In this document: one piece after another, positions 46,861 to 58,574 of the stretch
How positions within the stretch are numbered: position 1 is the first letter of the stretch
Layout of the letters: the number at the start of each line of letters is the position of its first letter
From: Ziziphus jujuba
Lineage: Eukaryota; Streptophyta; Magnoliopsida; Rosales; Rhamnaceae
Assembly: GCF_031755915.1 (NCBI RefSeq)
Contig: NC_083382.1
Span: forward strand, 7,564,001-7,628,000
DNA: 64,000 nt
Reading direction: 5' to 3'
Position numbers and translations under genes: made by a program
The notes under the pieces: model-generated
Databases searched by the model: none
Seen by the model: only the letters and a program-made list of their open reading frames with translations
What the model was told of the DNA's origin: nothing

Positions 46861-47940
46861 ACTTTCACCTTATGATAAAAATCTATTAAAATGATAAATG
46901 CTAAAAGTTGTGACTTTATTTTCTAGTGTTTTAGTTTAAGTTATTATGTGAGATGATTAAGTAGTATGATTCTCACGATAAAATGAAAACATGTTACTAT
47001 AGATCAAAACTATACTAACATATGGGGCTGACTTGATGTAAATAGGAATTTAACAATTTCTTTTTAATTAATTACTCTAGCCATTAAATGAGATTTTCCT
47101 TTGTAGATGGGCGCCTCTAGTCTGTGACGGATAATATGAGATGCTTTTTTTATTTTTTATTTTTTATTTTTTAGATGATGTGAGATGGTTGTCTAACTTG
47201 TTTATATAGAGAGTTAAGGCACATTTAGATGTTGATGTTTAATTAGTATTAATTACAAGATAGATATAGGGGCAATCGCATATTTGGGCTTTCTTTGCAG
47301 TTAGTTGGAGGTGGTAGCTAGGAGAAATTATTACAATGGAAAGTTGGTGTTAGTTATACATATCGTCGAAAAATAGAAATAAAAAAGCAAAATTTATGTA
47401 CTTGATAATAATATTGATTTTTCATCAAATTTTATACAAAACCACATGCCAAATTAAATCCATAAGGATATGCCATTAATTGTATTGATCAATATCAAAG
47501 CTAGCTATCTGATGATAAGTACTTATGATAGACTTAGCTCTGGTAAAAAATCTTACTATATTAATATTGCATGATCGTTCTTTTTATTTTTTAATTTTTT
47601 TATTATTATTACTTTTTTGCAACAGATACCTAAGTCAAATTTTGAATCCAATTTAAATGTATATTTTCAGTGGTTCTATATTGAACTAAGACTCAAGTAC
47701 ATCAATGCTTCAAATTATTGGATTTTGATTTTTATAAAAGCAAAATAAACTTAGCCAACAGCGTTGCATTGGATTGGATGGCTCATATTTAATACAATCT
47801 AATCCAGCGTCTCATACGAGCTATTAATACTCAAATGCCCAAATGTTAATGTGTTTTTAAAGTTTGGATCATAGAGTTCTCTCTTCACATCATTCCACTT
47901 TTAGTTGGGAAGATTTTAGGTGCAAACAGCCTCTTTCTTC
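45896..47940 (+). repeat. Tandem duplication, left unit (B)
   Basis: The unit starts at aatgtcaaacaagctttctc and ends after tttaggtgcaaacagcctct. The next unit begins immediately at 47941 with the same starting sequence. It is about 2.05 kb long. No gene is encoded. It includes the (TA)n(GA)n tract near 46340-46370 that corresponds to the insertion site of the Pack-MULE in copy A. Confidence 0.88.
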
Positions 47941-50097
47941 AATGTCAAACAAGCTTTCTCTATGATCACAAAAGAGAGAGAGAAAAAAAAAAGGAAAAAA
48001 AGAAAAAGAAAAAAGAGGAAGCTAAATTAGAAGTAAGAAGATAGGTGCTGTTATCCTTGCTGTTATCCTTGAAGGTGAAGCAATGGAGGACAAGCAAGCT
48101 ATTTAAGCAAATTACCCATGGCTCTTTGAACGATGCAGGCAGAAAGACGAAAAAAAGAAATAGAAGGAAAGAGGAGAAAAGAAATGCCATATATGTAGAC
48201 AGTCTTCTTCGACTGATTTTCCAATGTTCAAGCATGTTTAAGTCTACCATTAAATAATACTGCTCTAGTAGTTTAGACGTTAAGAATAATCAATTACTTA
48301 ATTTATTAAAAAACAAAGATAATTGCGGTTGAATGAAATGTTGGCTTTTAAAAATTAATTAATAACATAATATAAATTTAATGATATATTAAAATACTAT
48401 TTATAAAATGTAAAATCTATAAAAATTCAATGAACCATGAACATATTTTTAAATAAAATATTACTATTTGTTATTATTATTGTCAATTACTAGTTTATGT
48501 AATAAATTTTAATTATATCATTTAATTCTATTATTTTTATACCAAATTTATAAAAAATAAATCTTTCAGTGATAATTATTGAAATTATCACCAAATATAT
48601 AGGTACAACGATGGAAAATATTATTTTTTTAAAATATTATATTTTGAATCGATCTAATGGTTAATAAATGAATTCTTGATGATAAAACTATTAGGTTGAA
48701 TGTGAGTTTCTTGTTTTTTTTTCTTTTTTTATTTAATTTTACAATGAAACCAAAAGATTGATCCAAACTCAGAAAGTTTCCAAAAGTGCACTATCCGAGT
48801 CTCACACTGGTTACTGGATACAAGGGAAAGATAACCAATGAGGGTCAATTGGGCCACTCAAATTTTGGTTGGCTGCCCATTTTCCCACCCTGTGCGCTAA
48901 CTTGTTGGCCGTCCTTGGGGCCCAACCAAAAGAGATTAAATGTAAGTTTGGTTGTATACAAATATACAATTTGATTACCGGCTATTGAAAGCTACTCTCT
49001 TTGTGATAAAAATCTATTAAAATGATAAATGTCAAAAGTTGTCATTTTATATTTTAGTTTTAAGTAATTATGTGATGTGAGCTGACTAAGTAGTATGATT
49101 CTCACTACAAAATGAAAACATGTTACTATAGATCAAAACTATATTAACATATGGGGCTGATTTGATGTAAACAGGAATTTAACAATTTCTTTTTAATTAA
49201 TTACCCTAGCCATTAAATCAGATTTTCCTTTGTAGATGGGGGCCTCCAGTATGTGACGGACAATACGAGATGGTTCTTTTTTTTTTTTTTTTCAGATGAT
49301 GTGAGATGGCTGTCTAACTTGTTTATATAGAAAGTTAAGGCACATTTAGATGTTGATGTTTAATTATTATTAATTACAAGATATATATAGGGGCAATCGC
49401 ATATTTGGGCCTTCTTTGCAGTTAGTTGGAGGTGGTAACTAGGATAAATTATTACAATGGAAGGTTGGTGTTAGTTTTACATAACGTCGAAAAATAGAAA
49501 TAAAAAAGCAAAATTAATGTACTTGATAATAATATTGATTTTTCATCAAATTTTATACAAAACCACATGCCAAATTAAATCCATAACGATATGCCATTAA
49601 TTGTATTGATCAATATAAAAAAGCTAGCTATCTCATGATAAGTACTTATCATAGACTTAGTTCTGGTAAAAAATCTCACCATACTAATATTGCATGATCG
49701 TTCTTTTTTATTTTATTTTTTTTATTATTACTTTTTTTGCAACAGATACCTAATTCAAATTTTGAATCCAATTTAAATGCATATTTTGAGTGATTCTATA
49801 TTGAACTAAGACTCAAGTACATCAATGCTTCAAATTATTCGATTTTGATTTTTATAAAAGTAAAATAAACTTAGCCAACCGCATTGCATTGGATAGGATC
49901 GCTCATATTTAATACAATATAATCCAGTGTCTCGTACGAGCTATTAATGCTCAAATGCTCAAATGTTAATGTGTTTTTAATTTTATTTTATTTATTTATT
50001 TTTTTTATAAATATGTGTTTTTAAAGTTTGGATCATAGAGTTGTCTCTTCACATCATTCCACTTTTAGTTGGGAAGCTTTTAGGTACAAACGGCCTT
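47941..50097 (+). repeat. Tandem duplication, right unit (C)
   Basis: This is collinear and highly similar with 45896-47940, ending at tttaggtacaaacggccttt. Three structural differences are visible: a deletion of about 160 bases near 48339 that removes the TA/GA tract, an inserted LINE tail of about 230 bases at about 48708-48933, and about 40 extra T-rich bases near 49980-50020. Confidence 0.88.
48708..48933 (-). mobile_element. 5'-truncated LINE tail (3' end of RNase H domain)
   Basis: This is present in unit C and absent from unit B, so it is an insertion. On the minus strand it encodes RTANKLAHRVGKWAANQN followed by a stop some 19 codons later, then a 3' tail ending in an A-rich stretch (plus-strand T-run at about 48709-48730). 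N-(K/R)-LA-x-x-V-x-x-WA is the C-terminal helix of the RNase H domain of plant L1-type LINEs, and the element at 63430-63470 has the similar ANRLAYIVDQWA. Flanking ttgaatgtgagttt and ttaaatgtaagttt are an imperfect target-site duplication. Confidence 0.78.
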
Positions 50098-52761
50098 TAG
50101 TTTGAGGAAGTTAAAAGGGTTGTTTTTACTTTTGTCACTCTCTATGTCTCTCTCTTCATAATATGATGTGCGTATAATTAAAGGTAGCTAGCAGGAAGAT
50201 GACAGCCACCTTTCTCGATACTATATATAGGGGTACAATATATAGAGAGGGACCATCTCCATTAGATTTATAATGATGAAGCCAGTAACTTCTTATATCA
50301 ATCTTTTCTGCAAGTTCTTCCGAAAATTTCATTAATTTTTACTATATAGATCTATCCTCTTGTATTTTCTATGGGCTCGCAGTTGGTGTTTTTTTTCTTT
50401 TTGTGTTTCGGTTTCTCTCTCTTAAGCATTAATTAATTTATCATTTTGGAACAGTTTAATGGTAAAGCAAATTATTCCCTCGGGATCCCCCAATCCCTAA
50501 TCTTCTCACCTTCTATTTCAAAAAACATAATAATAATTATAACTTAATTTGATCAATTGTTGATTACCACCAGGAGACCAATTGGAGTCCTTAATTATTA
50601 AAAATAAAAATAAAAATTGGAGTCCTTGAAAGATATCTCTAAGATTGTCGTCACCTACTTTGTTATCTTCCAATTAATATTTTCTTATTTGACCGTCATA
50701 TCATAATGTCATTTTTGATTTTATAGTTAGTGAAAAGTTTTGTTGTTACCACAAATTGAAGTTTTGTTCTATGGTTTAATACACTCTTCTGCCTTAAATT
50801 CTGTTGGAATTACCAAAATACGATGCATTGCATATGACTGGCTATGCCAGATGGGTTATTATTAAAATTTTTTGTTACAATTGAGGCTCTGTAGTTTCAA
50901 TTTAATTGTACATAGAACAAATCCTAGCCACCACCAGCACTATGTTTCTCCGACGTATGTTTGTCAAACCGCTGCAACCATCAAGTTTAGGAAAGGGCCG
51001 ATTTAAAACTCAACCCATATTCTTTACTCTTGATGTTGCCGGAGAAGACAGTCATGTATCACCATCATCAAGGGTCGATGTGGCTTCGATTTTGCAATTT
51101 GTCCCTTTGATCTCAATGGTGGCAGAAGTGTGACAAATATATATAGGTAAAAAACGAAACATATTAATATAAAAAAATAATAATGATAAAATAACCTTAA
51201 GCCGTACAAAAATACTATATTTGTATAATTTACCATACAAAAAATTAATTAGATTTTTTTCACATTCTAAAATCTATAGATTGTCACATTCCATAGGCTG
51301 AACCTGGGAGACTTAACAAAATAGCAGTATAATAATAGTGCTGCTGTATCGCAACGTGGAAATTGTATTTGTAGATTTGTCGCGATGGCAAAAATTATTG
51401 AAAATATATTTTTAAATTTAGAGTTCAAACTTAATTAGAATGATATTACTTTTTATAACTGTAATGAGTTTAATATTGTTAGAAAAAAAAATTAAAAGTA
51501 CAAATTGCCGAATTTTTAGATATGGCAAATGGCAGACCACATTTAAAAAAAAGAAAAAGGAAAAAAAATCATTTATTTGTATTAGGAGATATATGAGTGT
51601 TTTTTTTTTTTTTTTTTTTCCTTTTATATGTCCATATTACTATACTAGTTCCTTGGTCATCATTCTCCTCTTTTATTTATTTTCTCTAAATGATTCTTCT
51701 TTTCTTAATTCCTAAATGATGATTCTTTTTTATTATAAATAAATAAATAAATAGAAGAAGAAAACGCTATAATTAAGTCTCAAATTTTGGACTTTAAAAA
51801 TTATTTCGCTCCCAAAAAGGCCAGGACTTGCCATCTCTGTACATGAATTTTCAAGAAATGAAAAAAATAGTAAACATCCTAATTGGGTTCTCAACTCTAT
51901 TGCAATGAGTTGCAATTTTACTAACTAGTCATATAACAATTGCAATGGGTTGCAATTTTACTAACTATGTTTCTAGGCTGCATTAGCTCTTTTTTCTTTT
52001 TCTTTTTTTTTTTCCTTTTTCCTTTTTTTTTTTTTAAGTTTATAATAATTCTTCAAAATTTATTTTTTCAAGTGTAGGTATAAAGAATTTACCAACTAAG
52101 TCAATTTGACTCAATGCTGCATTACAACATTAGTTTGATAATCATATAACTCACAGATTATTACTTCATTTGGAAAGTTTAAAATTTAAATTCCCTTACC
52201 ATCTTCCACAAAATAAAATAAAACAGATTGTCATTCAAATTTTTTGGCATTTACATTTTTTCTTAAGCAATTTCCCACTTTTGTTGCTGTTCTTTTCAAT
52301 GTTGAAACTTATTTTTTTTAATGTAATTTTTAGTTTTTTTTTTTGAAATAGTAGGATTCCAAAATGATTGTTGAATGTCTAGAATAAAAAATATTATTTG
52401 CCATCATTGGTAATTGATCGCCACCAGTAAGTAAGATTCGTATACCATTTAATATGGCGATTTAATTGCTATTGTAAAATAGTTAGATCTTTAGTATAAA
52501 AATCAATATATAATTAAATTTATTTAATTAGTATTTATCATCTCAGCATGAATTTTGTTAATATTCATCACCACTTATGAAAAATAGCAAAACTTATTCA
52601 GAAAATAGTGAGTCAGTGGCTTTGTTAAAAAAAAACGACTTCCTCAGTAATTAAAGTTGACAACGATTTATCAAATCCTTCGTGAATGGAAACTTAAGCC
52701 AAGACTCTGGCTACCTCTGCAACTTACATTTAATTTTTCAAAAAAAAAAAAAAAAAAAAAG

Positions 52762-52843
52762 TTACCTTTTAACCAAACTTACCTTTGAAAATAGCACTTA
52801 GTTTACCTTTTAACCAAACTTACCTTTGAAAATAGCACTTAGT
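52762..52843. repeat. Perfect 41-base tandem duplication
   Basis: The unit starting ttaccttttaaccaaactta occurs twice without change, directly after a poly-A run. The two units are identical, so the event is recent or the region is prone to slippage. Confidence 0.95.
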
Positions 52844-53509
52844 TTTAAACAAAATAATCACAAAGATATGGAATTATACTTTCTCCATAGGGCAACTTAT
52901 TTTCTCAAAGATAAAAATCTGATGATTGGACATACTTTTTCTCCGAAAAGTTTGCAAAATTTCATTGGGTTTTTTAGGTTTTCTTTTGGCAGGAAAACAC
53001 TGCAAGTGGTTTGGATCCTATATGTTGGTAAGAGTTCGATCTCTTCACCTTATCAGGACCTGAAGGAAATCGAGAGGACATGCATTTCAATAGCCTGTCA
53101 GCCTCACCATCCAATACATTTATTGAATCATAAATGCCGCATAATTAACCAAACTCAGCAGGCTGGCAAATTTTACCCTTGTTTGGTTTCAGAGATTTTC
53201 ATTCACTTTTTTACTTTATATAGAGATTTTTCATTCACTTTTTTTTTTTTTTTTTTTTTTTTAACTCCTCGATTTTCCATACAAAAAATATCTCAGCCTG
53301 CAAATTTTCCTGCATATGTACTTTACTGCATAATTGTTCATGGTTAAACCCTGCAACCAATAATACAAGTCCATTTGTAGAGTGGCAAACTATTTTATCA
53401 AAAAATAATTCCGAATTTCAATCCCTATGTATCCCATAATAATAATAATAGAACACATATCATTAAAGTTATATAACTCACTGCCAAACTTTTCTCAATG
53501 AAATTCAAA

Positions 53510-53517
53510 TATATAAA
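53510..53517 (+). promoter_or_regulatory. TATA box of the GDSL gene
   Basis: A tatataaa motif lies about 120 bases before the start codon at 53636, at a typical plant distance, with no competing candidate closer. Confidence 0.5.
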
Positions 53518-53635
53518 TGAAAGAGAATAAAGTTTTTCTTACATCCCAACCAATATGGATCACCACATGCTCATTTTCTCTCTTTCCAAGCTCTGCGCTT
53601 GCTGAAACAGCTGGTGGGATATTAACTACTAAAAA

Positions 53636-55506
53636 ATGGCATACTTGTCTATTCTATGGCTTTGCTTAATTCAAACACTAGCAATACTTGCCAAAACTAA
53701 AGCTAAAATCCCAGCAGTCATAGTATTTGGAGACTCATCTGTTGACTCCGGTAACAACAACTTCATTCCAACGATTGCTCGCAGCAATTTCGAGCCTTAT
53801 GGTCGAGATTTCCTAGGAGGACGTCCAACCGGACGTTTCTCAAATGGTCGTATTCCTCCTGACTTTATCTCTGAGGGTTTTGGTCTAAAGCCAACAATAC
53901 CAGCCTATTTAGATCCAACGTATAAGATATCAGATTTTGCTTCTGGTGTTTGCTTTGCTTCCGCAGGAACTGGGTATGATAATGCCACTTCTGATGTCCT
54001 GGTAAGTAATTAAACATGTAAAACCAAAACTATATATATATATATATATATGCACACTTAGTATAAGAATTATCATGTGGACACTTGATAGGAGGCTGAC
54101 TAATATTTATGTACTTTCAAAATTATTTAAAGATGCTTCAAAGATACATTTATGTACTTTCAAAATTATTTAAAGATGCTTCAAAGATACATTTATGTAC
54201 TTTCAAAATTATTTAACGATGCTTCAGAGTTACATTTTCCCTTCTTTTTTTTTTTTTCTTTTCGCAGGGTGTGATTCCTCTCTGGAAAGAAGTGGAATAC
54301 TATAAGGAATACCAAAAAAAGTTGAAAGCCTATATTGGTCACGAAAAGGCAAACAAAATTATAAGTGAGGCTTTATATTTGATTAGCATAGGAACAAATG
54401 ATTTCCTCGAAAACTATTACACGTTGCCCGAACGACAATCCCAATTCACGGTGACAGAGTACGAGGATTTTCTTATTGGATTGGCTGGGAATTTTGTCAA
54501 AGATTTGTATGATTTAGGGGCTAGGAAGATGTCCCTAACAGGTGTTCCTCCAATGGGTTGTTTACCACTGGAGAGGACAACAAATATCTTAGAAGAACAT
54601 GCTTGTATGGAGCAATACAACAATGTGGCTTTGGAGTTCAATGGAAAATTGAAAAGTTTGGTCGCAAAGCTTAACAGAGAACTTCAAGGACTTCAAGTGG
54701 TTTTTGCAGATGCATATGATCTTTTGTTACAAATAATAACAAAACCTTCTTCATTTGGTAAGTTTGTTTGGTTGTTTTCACAGAGGATTGATTTCAAAGT
54801 TCTGGCACTGAAGATGCATATGAATTATTATTATTTTTTAAAATCTTTTTCTTTCATTGTTGCTACGTATTGTTTTCAGTTCATAACCCAATATCAACTA
54901 ACCTTCATTATTTCTGAATATACCATAAGGTCCTCACTGAATTCTTACCATATCATTTTCAATGTGTTAAATATCGTTTTCTATGGGCCAATTCTTTCTT
55001 TTCAGGTTGATGATATTTTAGAGAGGGAGAAATTTTGACTTTTTTGCTTGTATCAAACTTCTCTTCCTCAAGGGAATAAAATTCTACAATATCTCACAAA
55101 TTTAATTTAATGTTCTGTTTTCAAAACAAACGGAGACATGCTCAAATTGAGTTATTATTGTTATTTTTTCTTTCTTTCTTTCTTTGTTGATATGGAAGCA
55201 AAGCATGAACAAGAGCCATTTGAAGAAGATTCTAAAAGTACTATGTTTTCTTTTACTTTTGGCAATAGAGCATTTGATATTAAGAAGAGCTTTGTTGTTG
55301 ATTTTTCAGGGTTCGAGGAGGTAAGAATAGGATGCTGTGGGACAGGAAGATTTGAGATGGGCTTTCTGGGATGCCTTAAAGACAATCCATTTACATGCCC
55401 TGATGCAAATAGATACGTATTCTGGGATTCTTTCCATCCTTCTGAAAAAACAAATTATATAATCTCAGATCATTTGCTTAAAACATGCCTAGCCAAGTTT
55501 CTTTAA
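53636..55506 (+). CDS. GDSL esterase/lipase, predicted secreted, 3 exons
   Basis: This is a serine hydrolase of the plant GDSL (SGNH) family; such enzymes hydrolyse esters of lipids or cell-wall components outside the cell. Exons are 53636-54001, 54268-54757 and 55310-55506, giving 350 residues, the usual family length. An N-terminal hydrophobic segment (about residues 3-18) fits a signal peptide. Catalytic blocks: block I VFGDSSVDSGNNN with S34; block II Gly in DFASGVCFASAGTGYD; block III IGTND with N166; block V WDSFHPSE with D325 and H328. GRPTGRFSNG is also typical. All are intact. The third exon is chosen because it restores the frame through G-FEEV and ends with the family C-terminus. 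Reading through the second intron instead gives a truncated protein without the Asp-His pair. Intron 1 contains a 43-base triplet repeat. The substrate cannot be deduced. Confidence 0.95.
54105..54233. repeat. 43-base unit repeated three times in GDSL intron 1
   Basis: The unit begins atttatgtactttcaaaatt. The first two copies are essentially identical and the third has a few substitutions. It lies between the donor at 54002 and the acceptor at 54267. Confidence 0.93.
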
Positions 55507-56126
55507 ACGATAATAATTATTCTGGAAATAGTGTGCCATGTCTTTATGTTGATACTTTTACACACCACAATGAGAGAACTATATATGAGTTTGTTAATGG
55601 AATGAAGTTTCATTGGAATTTGAGTAATCCCTGGATTTGGATTCGTTTTGTAAACAAAACTAACTCATGAATCATGATTATCTATATTTTGCATCTGGGT
55701 TCAGTGAGAATTATGGACTGCTCTACGTCTAGAAGTGTGTTTAGCAAGGCAAAAAATGATCTATACAGGACGCGTCTTTGATGGTAAAGAAGAATAAAAA
55801 TATGTCTAAAAGCTTGTCATGGGAAACATTAGAGTTGTGTTGGGAGTCCCCCATGATTTCCTCAGGGCTGTAATGGGACCATGAGAGACTATTTCCTTGT
55901 TTTTTCGCTTTGTTATTCTTCTGGGTATTGATCGGTCTGTTTTAGCTTAATTTTGGAGGTGTTCAAAATTGTAACCTGTGCAATGAAACTAACCAATTTG
56001 ATTGGAATGATCCAATGCAATTGGATTGTATTAGATATTTTCAAAATCCAGTTGGATTAGTTTTACATTTCCCAAAACAACCAATCCATAATAAATTTAT
56101 TAGTTATTTGCAGCATTTATCATATG

Positions 56127-56166
<40 letters not shown>

Positions 56167-56814
56167 TAATTTTATACAGTTAAATTTCATTTTAAATCCT
56201 CTAAAACATATAATCAAAATTTTCAGATAAAAATTTAGATCTAATATTTATAAGTAATTTAATTTTTAATGTATTTGGATTGGACGGAAATTAAACTGAT
56301 TAAAACAACCAATTCAAACCTATCTTAATTGAATTGGATTATATTTTTTTAATTCAGATTGGATTGGATTGAAAATTAAAACTCCAATCAATTATTGATT
56401 GGTTGGTATAATTTTATTGAAAAGGATTGGATTGGACGTACACCCAACTTAATTTCATAGAATTTTATTTGGGAAAGGAGAAGAGTTGCCTAAAAGTTTG
56501 CATCATGTCAATAGGGTTCACACTAATAAATGATAGTCTACCAAGAATTAAATCATACCAAACCGTTGCTGGCCAAAAATTATCTCCATTCAAATCTAGT
56601 TCCAACCAACATCACAACAACAACACTACTTGTAGCTACTTCCATTGGACAAAAGCCTCATTTTAGAGCAGTCAGCTTGATGGTTGAAGTCTCACGGAAG
56701 TATCAACCCTTAGCACTTACATCAGTCAACTCTTAAATTTAGATGCAAACTATATTCCCAAATCAAAAGTCTATATATACACATAGTTTTGCTATAAAAT
56801 GCATGCATGCTCTA
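55507..56814. other. Intergenic, GDSL 3' flank
   Basis: 55507-55930 is moderately GC-rich and may include the GDSL 3' UTR. 55980-56450 is repetitive, with many gattggatt-type words on both strands and (TA)n at about 56131-56161, like a decayed repeat. No gene seen. Confidence 0.5.
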
Positions 56815-57440
56815 ATCAACTGTTTGTAAACGATTTGGCCACTTATCAATCTAGTTCAGATGCAGGTATAAAGATTTACAGCCCCGAACCAACTAGCCTT
56901 CTCCTCCATAACATTTTATCTCTTGATATAGTCCTTTCAAAATATGCTTCAATCACTCAACATTCACAAACCAAATAAAAAAATATTTGTGTGCACAGCA
57001 TCCTCCCCTCATTCTTTAATAGCCAAATACTGTCAACCAAAAAGATTTCCCTACTCTAATCCACCAATACTTGGAAGCTTCTACCATTGCCATTCCTCAA
57101 CAAACTAGCTCTACAAATTGTCACCAGAATTATGCAGCATCTATTTGATTTTGGCTTAAAACTTCAAGTTATCAAAACCAACAAAATGAGTTTGACTATA
57201 ATTTATCAGGATATAGTAGGCCTTCTATGGTAGAAATCATAATCCCGAATGGGTGAGGATTCACATTAATCTAAGCAACAAGGTCCTCCATAATGTGGCA
57301 TGAGTATTTCCAGCACTTCTGTGAACTGCTGTTAGAAGACATGAGGCAACACAAAACACACGTAATCCATGGATATAATGGAGTTAAATGTTTCATATTT
57401 TCTCTCTTTTATCCCTCTTTATCCATATAAACACAAACTG
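56815..57440. repeat. Diverged tandem duplication, left unit
   Basis: It pairs with about 57478-58085. Shared blocks in order: ctgtttgtaaa, actagccttctcc, atagtcctttcaaaat, cattcacaaacca, ccaccaatacttggaagctt, actagctctacaa, tcaggatatagta, aaatcataatcc and agacatgaggcaa. Divergence is clear but order is kept. Neither strand has a sustained frame. It could be a decayed gene or transposon; I do not recognise it. Confidence 0.7.
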
Positions 57441-57477
57441 AATTCCAGCCCATTTCTGCATTGACTATATATGTTCA

Positions 57478-58085
57478 TAGAAAAGCAAATCTAAACAAAC
57501 TGTTTATAAATGATTGGAACCCAGAAACAACTAGTCTTCTCCATCATTAAAGCATTCTACCTCTTGAGATAGTCCTCTCAAAATGCTTCAATCACTCCCT
57601 CCGCATTCACAAACCAGATCAAAATTATTTTTCTACAAAACATATCCACTGGTTCTACTAAGAGCAAAAGACTACTGGCCGGTGGCAACCAGAAAGATTT
57701 TCCCACTCATATCCACCAATACTTGGAAGCTTCCACTCTTGCTGTTTCTCATGAAACTAGCTCTACAATCCGTCACCAGCTATATGCAGTAGCTATTTGA
57801 TTTTTGCTTAAATATTTATACTAATGAAAAGCAACAAAATGAGTTCGACGATAAATTGTCAGGATATAGTAGCCTTCTAGGATGCAAATCATAATCCTGA
57901 TTGGGTAATATTCATAATAATCTACGCAATCAAGGTCCTTAGCAATAGAGATAAGTACTTCCGCATTTCTATGAACAGCTATTGGAAGACATGAGGTAAT
58001 AAAAAATACACGTATGAATATTATAAAGCTAGTATTTCATATTTCCTATTTATCCCTCTTTCCTTCATATAACACAAACTACTAT
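57478..58085. repeat. Diverged tandem duplication, right unit
   Basis: This is the partner of 56815-57440, with the same ordered blocks, ending with tatccctctttccttcatat and aacacaaact, which match tatccctctttatccatata and aacacaaact in the left unit. 58086-58510 downstream is HPPD 3' flank with no feature beyond a poly-A run at about 58290-58305. Confidence 0.7.
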
Positions 58086-58510
58086 AAAGGATTCAACTTC
58101 AGAGGCGTTGAAAGGAAAAATACAGAGCATGAACAAGCTATTTCACCCCATTTGAACCTCTATCCTCCCTAAACTACTTTCTTTCAGAAATCAATCAACC
58201 AACAAAAATACTTTACCTTTTGCATGATGCAAGTACCTAGAAAAAATGCACAATCGATTCCTTATTCCACCCTTGAAATTGCTTCACCAAAAAAAAAAAA
58301 AAAAACCACGTTGTATTGATTATCGATAACAACAGACAAATTTTGATCAAATTTATCTTTGAAGTTGAGGTCATTGTACATACACAATTAACAAAGTTAA
58401 TTATTCACAGAAATATAATCTATCATCGAGGTCAATCCTCATAGATTATGAGGAGTCTGGTTTGAGCAATTACCTTATTAGTCTATAAATTAGATTTTAA
58501 CACTTCTTTG

Positions 58511-58574
58511 TTCACTCATGCAGCAGCTGACTGCACATTTTGTTCATTCATGCGGCATCTGACTCCGCATTTTG
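58511..58574 (-). repeat. 32-base tandem duplication spanning the HPPD stop codon
   Basis: Units 58511-58542 and 58543-58574 differ at about five to six positions. The upstream unit in transcription order encodes the last residues QNAESDAA and the stop at 58550-58548. The second unit lies just behind the stop and is a copy of the same coding-plus-stop sequence (it would read QNVQSAAA then stop in its own frame). Confidence 0.9.

Larger units (their letters stand above)
50098..53635. other. Intergenic region before the GDSL gene
   Basis: No convincing gene. Tracts of poly-T (51600-51620, 52000-52035) and poly-A (52738-52760) are present. A perfect 41-base tandem duplication lies at 52762-52802 and 52803-52843. 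A stretch at about 50925-51135 is less AT-rich; its minus strand reads protein-like over short runs but contains stops and has no recognised relative. An open frame at 52826-53347 has no family resemblance and ends in low-complexity residues. Confidence 0.55.

Noticed and set aside
50925..51135. Possible minus-strand coding fragment
   Set aside because: The composition is gene-like and short runs read like protein, but the frame has stops, no family is recognised, and no splice model joins the pieces. Not supported well enough to list as a gene.
52826..53347. Open frame of 173 codons on the plus strand
   Set aside because: It contains no recognisable domain, begins in low-complexity DNA next to the 41-base tandem repeat and ends in a poly-T encoded phenylalanine run. 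Probably chance.
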